Shown in pieces: positions 1-7,400 of a DNA stretch of 9,909 bases. How positions within the stretch are numbered: the stretch's first letter is position 1; each line of letters opens with the position of its first letter. Where the stretch lies: positions 26,855-36,763 of the forward strand of contig DAAI01000057.1 of assembly GCA_001701105.1 (NCBI GenBank), read 5' to 3'. The translations under genes were made by a program, and so were the position numbers. Below the pieces are notes generated by a model, which saw only the letters and a list, made by a program, of their open reading frames with translations, had not been told where the DNA came from and ran no database searches. The DNA comes from Bacteroidales bacterium GP1 (GTDB lineage Bacteria; Bacteroidota; Bacteroidia; Bacteroidales; Muribaculaceae).

Positions 1-90
1 TTAATCAATCCAATATCTAATTTATAGAATGATCTCTCCGCCTATCCGGTTCTGAAAACGGATAACAAACTTCATCAGGCCATCTACAAT

Positions 91-2109
91 ATGGGGCTTG
101 ACGAGATGGTGAACGCCGTGGAGCCTGACACCACGCTGCGCACCGGAAAGGAATGGGCCGGCGTATGGACCCGCGATGTGAGCTATTCCATCATCCTCTC
201 GATGGCCGCGCTTCAGCCGGAAGCATCCATGATATCCTTGATGAAAAAGGTGAACCCCTCAGGGCAGATAATACAGGATACCGGCTCGGGCGGGGCATGG
301 CCTATCTCTACCGACAGAATGGTATGGGTGTTGGCCGCTTATGAATTGTATAAAGTGACCGGCAGTCGTGAATGGCTTGAGAAGGTTTACCCCATTGCGT
401 TGAGGAGCATGGAGAAGGACTCGGCCACTATTTATAGCCATCGGGGATTGGTGAAAGGAGAAACATCGTTCATTGACTGGCGCGAACAGAGCTATCCTCG
501 ATGGATGCAGACGGCCGACATCTCGCAAAGCGAAGCGATGGGAACCAATGTGATGTATGCCGCGGCCCTAAAAGCCGTCTCGGATATGGCGGCCGAACTC
601 GGTCATCACAAAGTGGCCCAGGAATATGCGGATAAGGCCTTATGGCTGTCGGAGGCCATTGACAGAACTTTCTATATGGAGGAAACCGGCTATTACGGAA
701 TGTACACTTACGGCCGAGGAGAGAAAAAGATTGTCAATCCGCGAGCCGAGACATTAGGACTTGCACTGGCCATTCTGTATGATGTGGCATCGCCCGACCA
801 TCAGACCGATTTTTCCCAAAACAATCCTACCACTCCTTTCGGTCCGGCTATCTTTTATCCGCAGATCGCCGACATTCCTAATTACCATAACAATGCCCTA
901 TGGCCGTTTGTAGGAAGTTATTGGACGCTCGCGCAGGCTAAGGTAGGCAATGAGCAGGGAGTAGTGGAAGGTATCGGCGCTATCTTCCGTCCGGCTGCTC
1001 TTTTTGCTACAAATAAAGAAAATTTCAATCTCGACAACGGCGATTATTTCACCGAGCTTAATTCCTCGAATATGCTTTGGTCGCTTTCCGGCAATCTTGC
1101 CTTGACCCAGCAGATCCTATTCGGGATTCATTTCGAAAAAGAGGGACTGAGGATAGCTCCTTTCGTGCCGGAGGCTTTCGCCGGTGAGCGCGAGCTTACT
1201 AATTTCCCTTATCGCGGTGCGCGTCTCGACATCGAGGTGAAGGGATACGGTGCAAAGGTAAAGACTCTTACCTTCAACGGTAAAAGTCTTAATCCATCCA
1301 GTGTGATTCCGGCCGCGGATTTAGCGTCCGGAGGCAAGATTGTAGTCGAGATGGATAATAAGCCTATTGATAAGATGAGAATTAATCGAGTCGCAAATAA
1401 GAAGGCTCCTCTCACTCCTGTGACATGGATGGAAGCAGCCAATGATTTGGATAGCAAGGCTACCAACGGTCTGAATCTTCTAAAATGGAACCCAATAGAA
1501 TATATCGCCGAATATAAAGTGCTTAAAGATGGGGAAGTAGTAGAGATAACCCGCGAAACAGAATATGCCGCCACGCAGCCGGGTCTATGGCAAGTGATAG
1601 GCGTGGCCTCCGATGGCACAGAGAGTTTCGCCTCCGAGCCGCGTAGCAATACTCCGACCCGTCAGATTGATTTCAACGATGAAACCACTGCCATGATTTC
1701 TCCTGAGATAAAATATCAACCCGCATCGGCTGTGTCAGGGTATAAGGGGAAAGGGTTTGTAGAGACCGACAGGAATACAGCTCCGAGGAGTGTGACATTA
1801 GATGTTCCCGAGAAGGGAAGATATTCAATCACCGTGCGTTATGCCAATGGCAACGGGCCTGTAAATACCGAGAACAGTGCATGTATCCGCACTCTTAGCG
1901 TCGACGGCAAGAAAGCCGGCACTTTGGTACTCCCGCAGAGGGGTGTCGCCAACTGGAACGACTGGGGAATTTCAAGTCCTGTTTTCGTAACGCTCACACC
2001 GGGAAAGCATACGATTTCAATCGACTACCTGCCGGAAGATGAGAACATGAATATCAATACTAATCATGCTCTGCTCGATAGGATTATCGTAGAGCAAATG
2101 CATAGATAA
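91..2109 (+). CDS. Six-hairpin glycoside hydrolase with C-terminal accessory modules, 5' end apparently missing
   Basis: Probably cleaves a glycan, but the substrate cannot be read from the sequence. The (alpha/alpha)6-barrel region covers about residues 1-370. It has an aromatic/acidic signature resembling the MGH1-like and other six-hairpin glycosidases: WTRD at 26-29, GETSFIDWREQSYP at 123-136, RAETLG at 218-223, YHNNALWPF near 265-273 and TELNSSNMLW at 321-330. The acids in these motifs are catalytic candidates by family analogy only. A beta-sandwich cap (about 370-425), a fibronectin III-like stretch (about 429-520) and a CBM6/35-like beta-sandwich (about 524-672) follow. ATG at 91 is the first standard start, but it has no Shine-Dalgarno and no signal peptide follows it. 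In-frame codons 28-90 still read like the family (YPVLKTDNKLHQAIYN), and a TAG at 25-27 then closes the frame. Such enzymes are normally exported, so the gene is likely truncated, broken, or cut by an assembly edge. Class confidence is good; intactness is doubtful. Confidence 0.8.
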   Translation: MGLDEMVNAVEPDTTLRTGKEWAGVWTRDVSYSIILSMAALQPEASMISLMKKVNPSGQIIQDTGSGGAWPISTDRMVWVLAAYELYKVTGSREWLEKVYPIALRSMEKDSATIYSHRGLVKGETSFIDWREQSYPRWMQTADISQSEAMGTNVMYAAALKAVSDMAAELGHHKVAQEYADKALWLSEAIDRTFYMEETGYYGMYTYGRGEKKIVNPRAETLGLALAILYDVASPDHQTDFSQNNPTTPFGPAIFYPQIADIPNYHNNALWPFVGSYWTLAQAKVGNEQGVVEGIGAIFRPAALFATNKENFNLDNGDYFTELNSSNMLWSLSGNLALTQQILFGIHFEKEGLRIAPFVPEAFAGERELTNFPYRGARLDIEVKGYGAKVKTLTFNGKSLNPSSVIPAADLASGGKIVVEMDNKPIDKMRINRVANKKAPLTPVTWMEAANDLDSKATNGLNLLKWNPIEYIAEYKVLKDGEVVEITRETEYAATQPGLWQVIGVASDGTESFASEPRSNTPTRQIDFNDETTAMISPEIKYQPASAVSGYKGKGFVETDRNTAPRSVTLDVPEKGRYSITVRYANGNGPVNTENSACIRTLSVDGKKAGTLVLPQRGVANWNDWGISSPVFVTLTPGKHTISIDYLPEDENMNINTNHALLDRIIVEQMHR

Positions 2110-2131
2110 AAGAATAAGCCTTAGCTGAATG

Positions 2132-2164
2132 AACGTTGTCGGTTGCGAGTCGGCCGACAACGTT
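2132..2164 (+). terminator. Hairpin terminator candidate after the glycosidase gene
   Basis: Perfect 11-bp inverted repeat: AACGTTGTCGG at 2132-2142 and CCGACAACGTT at 2154-2164, with an 11-nt loop. It begins 23 nt after the glycosidase stop. Only a short T tract follows (TTT at 2163-2165), so it is not a textbook intrinsic terminator. It could also act on transcripts arriving from the minus strand, since the rhodanese gene converges on this spacer. Confidence 0.5.
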
Positions 2165-2172
2165 TGTTGCAT

Positions 2173-2211
2173 TCAACTCCAAGTAAATTTTGAAGTTGAC
2201 CACGACAACTT
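2173..2211. repeat. Alternating inverted repeats able to form two exclusive hairpins
   Basis: TCAACT (2173-2178) can pair with AGTTGA (2194-2199). The same middle segment, as AAGTTG (2193-2198), can instead pair with CAACTT (2206-2211) around a 7-nt loop. Three short complementary blocks in 39 bp, just beside the 11-bp hairpin, suggest structured RNA. The stems are only 6 bp, so chance is possible. Confidence 0.25.
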
Positions 2212-2399
2212 TCCACTGCGGTCATAGCCTTGTTTAATAGTGCTTTATCTCTCAATCGTAACAATCCCTCCCACAAAATGTCTCCTTGAATCAACGGCAA
2301 TTCACAATCTGTGACCCTACTTATATTGGGGCGCCTATTGGGTTACAGATGCCGGGCCTCGCGCACGATAAGGCGAAGGCAATTGTGCTCGACAGGGAA

Positions 2400-2425
2400 T
2401 AATATCCGGCTGTAAAGGGATATTA
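2400..2425 (-). terminator. Weak hairpin overlapping the rhodanese stop codon
   Basis: TAATATCC (2400-2407) and GGATATTA (2418-2425) form an 8-bp stem around a 10-nt loop. One arm contains the stop codon of the minus-strand rhodanese gene. No T tract follows on the minus strand, so a termination role is uncertain. Confidence 0.3.
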
Positions 2426-2812
2426 ATGGGAGATGGGGAGGCCGGCATCGGCCCAAGCGATGATGCCTCCTTCAAGATTGGTGACTTTATATCCTTTCGC
2501 GGCTAATTTAGTTGCTGCATCGGCCGAGCGTTTCCCACTGCGGCAATATACAGCCACCGGCCGCGACTTATCCAATTCTTTCTCTATTTCAGAGATGAAA
2601 TTATGGTCGAATATGTTGATGTTGACAGCTCCCCGGATATGGCCTGCAGCAAATTCATCGGGAGTGCGTACGTCAAGCAATTGCACATCATGATTCTGAA
2701 GAAGTTGTTTAAACTGCGTCACGTTCGCATCGCTATACGGAGCTTTAGTGCGGGCATTCGTGCACCCGAAAAATCCTATCATGGCAATGAGTATTAAAAG
2801 GTATTTCTTCAT
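2423..2812 (-). CDS. Single-domain rhodanese lipoprotein
   Basis: A 129-residue sulfurtransferase-type protein. Residues 1-16 are a lipoprotein signal (MKKYLLILIAMIGFFG) followed by lipobox Cys17, so it is probably anchored in the envelope. A single rhodanese domain covers about 28-127, with LLDVRTPDEFAAGHIRGAVN at 45-64 and the active-site loop YCRSGKRS at 89-96, where Cys90 is the persulfide-carrying residue by family knowledge. The end motif GGIIAWADAGLPI is typical. Length matches standalone single-domain rhodaneses plus a signal. The ATG is set by the signal peptide; no Shine-Dalgarno precedes it. It stands alone and divergent from the thioredoxin-like lipoprotein gene, sharing a 246-bp intergenic region. 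Its role (sulfur transfer or thiol redox in the periplasm) cannot be fixed from sequence. Confidence 0.92.
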   Translation of the reverse strand: MKKYLLILIAMIGFFGCTNARTKAPYSDANVTQFKQLLQNHDVQLLDVRTPDEFAAGHIRGAVNINIFDHNFISEIEKELDKSRPVAVYCRSGKRSADAATKLAAKGYKVTNLEGGIIAWADAGLPISH

Positions 2813-2963
2813 AAGAGGTAATCATGTAGATGTATATTTGTATTACGGAAAAAGAATGACAAATGTTCAAATAGGCCTCCCCCTCCTCACAGCGTTGAGG
2901 CAATAAGGCTCGACGGCGGTTATTAAAATGAATGCCAAGGGGTGAAATATCGGTTTTTTTAGC

Positions 2964-2971
2964 TAAATTTG
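2964..2971 (+). promoter_or_regulatory. Possible -7 promoter box upstream of the thioredoxin-like lipoprotein gene
   Basis: TAAATTTG fits the Bacteroidetes -7 consensus TAnnTTTG and lies 87 bp before the start codon. No good TTTG box is seen about 20 nt upstream; the segment there is T-rich (2954-2960) and otherwise unremarkable. It would drive the lipoprotein-SUI1-AddA cluster. The rest of the 246-bp divergent region shows no other element I can support. Confidence 0.35.
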
Positions 2972-3045
2972 TGCAAAAATAGAGGTTCGGACATTTATTA
3001 TGATGCTCCGATACTGTAATTCAGTTAATTCATTCACGAATCAAT

Positions 3046-3054
3046 AAAGGAGGT
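3046..3054 (+). promoter_or_regulatory. Strong Shine-Dalgarno sequence
   Basis: AAAGGAGGT lies 4 nt before the ATG at 3059. It is a near-perfect anti-16S match, unlike the other starts in this window, which mostly lack one. It supports the chosen start. Confidence 0.7.
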
Positions 3055-3058
3055 AGAC

Positions 3059-4138
3059 ATGATAAAAGCAGGGAAATGGGCAATGACAGTGGCATTTGTC
3101 GCAATAATAGGAATCGGCGGATGTAATAAGAATCCGGAATTTAAGGTAAAGGGTGAGGTTTACGATGGCGACGGAAAGACACTCGTGCTTGAGAAAGCTG
3201 ATTTCCGGGGCCGGTGGATTCCTCTTGACTCCACACGCATATCGAAATCCGGGTCATTTTCCATCAGGAGTGCATCGCCGGCATCGCCTGAGATCTACCG
3301 TCTCTCAATGGGCGATAAATTCATCTATTTTCCCATTGATTCTATCGAAACGGTAAAAATAGAGACAAGTGCCGACAAATTCGGGTATGACTATACTCTG
3401 TCGGGCAGCGAGCAAGCCGAATTACTCGGACAATTCGAGAAAGAGGTGCAGGCTCTCGGCAATATCTCCGGAAAAGACCTTACCGACTTCAAGAAAGGAG
3501 TATACACTAAGTATATCCAGAATAGCAAGGGGAATATCATAAGTTATTATGTGCTGACAAAGACAATTGAGGGAAAGCCACTGTTCGACCCTTCGGCCAA
3601 TTCAGATGTGCGTTATTACGCCGCAGTGGCCACCCAATACGATGAATATCGTCCTGCCGATCCTCACGGTAAGATGGTGAGCGAAGCCGCAAAGTCGGCC
3701 ATGCGCCGCCTTCAATCCGAGAAAGGCAATAAGATTACAGTGGAAGTGCCGGAGTTGAAGATACTCGACATAGAATTGCCCGATGAGACGGGAACGAATG
3801 TGAAATTGAGTGATGTTGTAGGGAAAGGCAAGAAGATTATAGTGGTTTTCAGCCTTATGAACGCCCCTGAATCACCGGCTTTCAACAGAGGACTGAATTC
3901 TATCCGGACCTCCAAAGGGATCGATTATTATCACATCTCGCTCGATGCTGATCAGTACGCATGGCGTGAGGCGGCACGAAATCTGCCTTGGCTCACGGTA
4001 TTCGATGCTGCCGGCATGACATCCACAGCGTTACGCGATTATAATGTTGGAATGGTTCCGGCTTTCTATATATATGATGCGTCGGGCAATCTTGTCGACA
4101 GCGCATTCTCGCTCGATGATCTAAACAAGAAACTCTGA
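3059..4138 (+). CDS. DUF4369/TlpA-like thioredoxin-fold lipoprotein without CxxC
   Basis: A 359-residue envelope lipoprotein. The signal ends at lipobox GIGGC with Cys22. Residues about 28-120 resemble DUF4369, the N-terminal beta domain common in Bacteroidetes thioredoxin-like proteins. A helical linker follows, and about 230-359 is a TlpA/AhpC-TSA-like thioredoxin fold: LSDVVGKGKKIIVVF leads to the position of the redox motif, and VGMVPAFYIYD keeps the cis-proline at Pro334. The place where WCxxC should stand reads SLMNAPESP (265-273). Cys22 is the only cysteine in the whole protein, so thiol-disulfide chemistry through this domain is excluded. It may have a binding or structural role. It is the first gene of a tight cluster; its stop TGA overlaps the ATG of the SUI1 gene. 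A strong Shine-Dalgarno (3046-3054) fixes the start. Fold assignment is good; function is unknown. Confidence 0.85.
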   Translation: MIKAGKWAMTVAFVAIIGIGGCNKNPEFKVKGEVYDGDGKTLVLEKADFRGRWIPLDSTRISKSGSFSIRSASPASPEIYRLSMGDKFIYFPIDSIETVKIETSADKFGYDYTLSGSEQAELLGQFEKEVQALGNISGKDLTDFKKGVYTKYIQNSKGNIISYYVLTKTIEGKPLFDPSANSDVRYYAAVATQYDEYRPADPHGKMVSEAAKSAMRRLQSEKGNKITVEVPELKILDIELPDETGTNVKLSDVVGKGKKIIVVFSLMNAPESPAFNRGLNSIRTSKGIDYYHISLDADQYAWREAARNLPWLTVFDAAGMTSTALRDYNVGMVPAFYIYDASGNLVDSAFSLDDLNKKL

Positions 4139-4473
4139 TGGACGACTGGAAAGCCAAATTAGGAGGATTGTTGGCGGAAGGGAATCTTCCGGAAGGTCCG
4201 GAGGCCAATGAGGCGACTAAGTCTAATCCTAAGCCGAAAACCCCTGAAGAAGCACTCCATGTAGTGATGGAGCGGAAAGGGCGCAATGGCAAGACCGCCA
4301 CCATTATAGAGGGATTTAAATGTACAGACGAAGAATTACACCGTCTTGCCGCCGACCTTAAGAGGCACCTTGGCTGCGGAGGGTCGGCGCGTGGAGGCGA
4401 GATCCTGATTCAGGGAAATTGCGTGGAAAAAGTGCGCGTGATTCTTCGTGAAAAAGGATATACAGTGAAATAA
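4138..4473 (+). CDS. SUI1/YciH family translation initiation factor-like protein
   Basis: A 111-residue protein with a C-terminal SUI1 domain (about 40-111), the bacterial relative of eukaryotic eIF1. Visible signatures are the basic RKGRNGKTATIIEGF block near 46-60, LAADLKRHLGCGGSA near 70-84, and the end pattern GEILIQGNCVEKVRVILREK. The N-terminal 40 residues are polar and variable, as in other YciH proteins, and the length is normal. By family knowledge it binds the small ribosomal subunit and influences initiation fidelity, though its bacterial role is not settled. Its ATG overlaps the preceding stop as TGATG, and it has no clear Shine-Dalgarno of its own, so translational coupling to the lipoprotein gene is likely. 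The AddA-like gene starts 12 bp after its stop. Confidence 0.92.
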   Translation: MDDWKAKLGGLLAEGNLPEGPEANEATKSNPKPKTPEEALHVVMERKGRNGKTATIIEGFKCTDEELHRLAADLKRHLGCGGSARGGEILIQGNCVEKVRVILREKGYTVK

Positions 4474-4485
4474 CCACCTCTTTTA

Positions 4486-7400
4486 ATGCTGCATCTTAAG
4501 CGCGCATCGGCAGGGTCGGGGAAAACCTACCAGCTTGCGAAATATTACATACGCTACATCATCTCTATCCGCGAGGAGAATACGCGGAATGAACGGCTGC
4601 GCACCTTCGCCGAACTCGACGATGGCCTTGGCCGCATCCTTGCCGTGACCTTCACCAACAAGGCCACCGAGGAAATGAAGACGCGTATCGTCGACCGACT
4701 GTACGCACTGGCCCATTACGACGGCAGGGGCAAGAAGCCCGATTATCTTGAAGAATTTGCCAAAGAACTGAATGCCTCCGAGCCGGAGGTTTCAAGAGTT
4801 TGCCGGGAGGCATTGAGAGTGTTGCTTAAAGATTTTTCCAACTTTAATGTCTCCACAATCGATTCATTCTTTCAGCGTGTGCTTCGTACATTCGCCTATG
4901 AGGCCGACTTCTCCGACAATTATCAGGTGGAGCTCAACAGCGGGTTTGTTTCGCAGGTCGGCGTTGACGCCATGCTTGATGAGGTGGACGATCCTGAAAA
5001 TAATGAGGAGGGTGCAGTGGCCCGTGCATGGATAAATGTCCTCATGGATATGGAGCAGGGCACTAACTGGAACATCTTTCAGAAGAAGCCGAGTGGTAAG
5101 TACAAGCCTACGGTCTATGGCGATCTTTTGCAGGCATTCCGTCGCATCGACAATGAGTCATTCCGTGAAAACCGTAAAAAAATCGAGGAGTATCTTGAAA
5201 ATGCCGAGAATCTTCAGGAGATGTTCGGACGTCTGGAAAATAAATATATGCGGGAGCTCCGGAGACGTTACGACAATATGAGGCACAAAGCCGGGGTTGC
5301 ACGGAGTCTCTTTCCGAAGGAGGCATGGAACGCCGCCGGAACTACTCCGGTAGGGAAGATTCCGACTCAGATAAAAAAGATTCTCTCCCTGAAGATGACC
5401 AACAATAATGCCAATCCTCTCAATGTTCCGGAAACCACTGTCAAGAAGGCGTCGTTGGAATTGGCTGATGGAAAGTGGCCCGCGCGTCTTGCCGCATATA
5501 GTGAAGCTCTTGAGGCCTATGAGAAATGGAGTGACACATTGGCCGACCCGAAATTGAAGCTATGGCTGGCGTTGAGGGTGAGTATCCCGTTTCTCGGCCT
5601 GCTAAAAATTGTCACCCGCAAGCGAGAAGAATATCTTCTCGAGAACAACGCAGTGGAATTAGGGGAGACCTCGACCATCCTCAATAAAATCATCGGGGAG
5701 GATGACACACCTTTCGTGTACGAACGTATGGGCACGCACCTTGACCATCTCCTTATAGATGAATTCCAGGACACGTCAAAAATGCAATGGGAAAATGTAA
5801 GTCCATTGATTTCTGAGACCTTGAGCCGGGGCAACGATAATCTCATTATCGGGGATGCGAAGCAAAGCATCTATCGCTTCCGCAACGCAGAGCCGAAATT
5901 GATCAGCCGAGTCGTGCCGGAAAAATTCGCCGGCGAAATCGACCTTGGCGACAAGGAGATGAACATGAATTTCCGGAGCGACTATAATATTGTGGAATGG
6001 AATAATCGATTCTTTTCCTACGCTGTGGGAGCCATTGCCCGGACAGTGGGGACAAGAAGCGATGATTTCCTCAATATTTTCGCGCCTCTCTACGGCAATG
6101 TGAGGCAGGAAGCCCGCTATTCCGACGGAGGATATGTCAGGGTTTATCTCACCGATAAATATGTTCCCGGAGATGAAAATGAAAGTGAGGATGATGTCAT
6201 CATGCCTGCTAATGACGAGACCATCCGCATAATCCTCGGGGCTCTCCGCCGGGGATATGATATGAAGGATATAGCCATACTCGTGCGTTCAAATGAAAAA
6301 GGCAATGAGATAGTGGATTCAATCAGAGCCTATAACAATAGCCGGCATGAGGATCAGCCTAAATTGGAGTTCGTAAGCGAGGAATCATTGCTGATACGAA
6401 ATTCAGAAGCAGTACAGCAGGTGATCACCGTGCTTGAGAGTATAGCGTCAGGCAGCAAACCGGAGTTAACGACAGATGCCTCCACAGGGCAACGCAGCGG
6501 TAATATCCGCGCTCTCGAACTCAGCCTGCTGCTATTCCGCCGGGAGCATCCGGAGCTTAGCGCGGCGGAATGCGCGGAGGCATTCCTCGACAGCGAACCT
6601 TCGGGAAGATTGATTGAGGAGATGCTCTCCGAGATGCAGACTCTGGCGCTTCCTGCGCTTGTCGAGGCCGTGATAGCGAAATTCGTGGATGAGCCGGTGC
6701 GAAAGCGTGAGGCGCCCTTTCTCGCGGCCTTCCAGGATTGCGTGCTGGAATACTGCGAGGGTCACCCCTCCGACCTTCCTTCGTTTCTCGATTGGTGGAA
6801 CCGGAGCGGAAAATCAAGATCAATATCCTCACCGGAAGATGTCGATGCCGTAAAGATAATGACCATTCATAAGTCGAAGGGTCTTGAATTCGGTGTGGTA
6901 ATCATCCCGGAGCTCTTTAAGAGCAACGTGCGGTTAGGAAATTATGTAGGAGGACGCGAATGGATATGGGTTTATACTAAAGCCACCGGACTTATAGACT
7001 TCTTCGGAGGAGAAGTGTTGCCGCCTTGGCTGCCGGTGCTGGTAGATGAGTCGCTTGAAGGAACTCCTTTATCAGATAAATTGCACGAGGCATATAATCT
7101 TGAGACGATGGACAATCTCAATCTCGCATATGTGGCGATGACCAGGGCGGTGCATGAATTATATGTCTTTACTCCTCGCAAGCCTCATGGCAATAAGTCG
7201 GGACAACTGGCCCTCGGGCCTCTGCTTGAGGAATTTGCCTCGGGAGAAGCGGGTGTGCGTATTGTCCAGAAAAACGGAGGAGTATGGCTGGAATATGGCC
7301 AATTCCCGGAATCAAAAATCGAAAGGGCAGAATCATCCGGATCCGTTGCCACGACTCTGGAGATAGCCGATTATCAATCAATGGCCACGCCCGATTGCAT

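Larger units (their letters stand above)
2121..2342 (-). other. Unassigned minus-strand open frame, possible gene remnant
   Basis: The spacer 2110-2422 holds no clear gene. On the minus strand, however, one frame is open for 73 codons between TAA at 2345-2343 and TAA at 2123-2121. Its central part reads protein-like (LPLIQGDILWEGLLRLRDKA). There is no ATG until codon 40, where MTAVESCRGQLQNLLGVEC follows, and no Shine-Dalgarno is visible. The last 14 or so codons are basic and run through the hairpin at 2132-2164. I do not recognise a family. It could be a decayed gene end, a noncoding repeat that happens to be open, or chance. Confidence 0.2.

Noticed and set aside
1209..1649. 146-codon minus-strand open frame inside the glycosidase gene
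   Set aside because: Antisense to a confident coding region, with low-complexity Ser/Arg/Leu composition and no family resemblance.
2129..2227. Plus-strand 32-residue open frame beginning MNVVGCESADN
   Set aside because: It starts inside the terminator hairpin, lacks a ribosome binding site, and competes with the more protein-like minus-strand frame.
2833..2840. TATATTTG as a plus-strand -7 box
   Set aside because: It matches the consensus but lies more than 200 bp from the next plus-strand gene and lacks a TTTG box 20 nt upstream.
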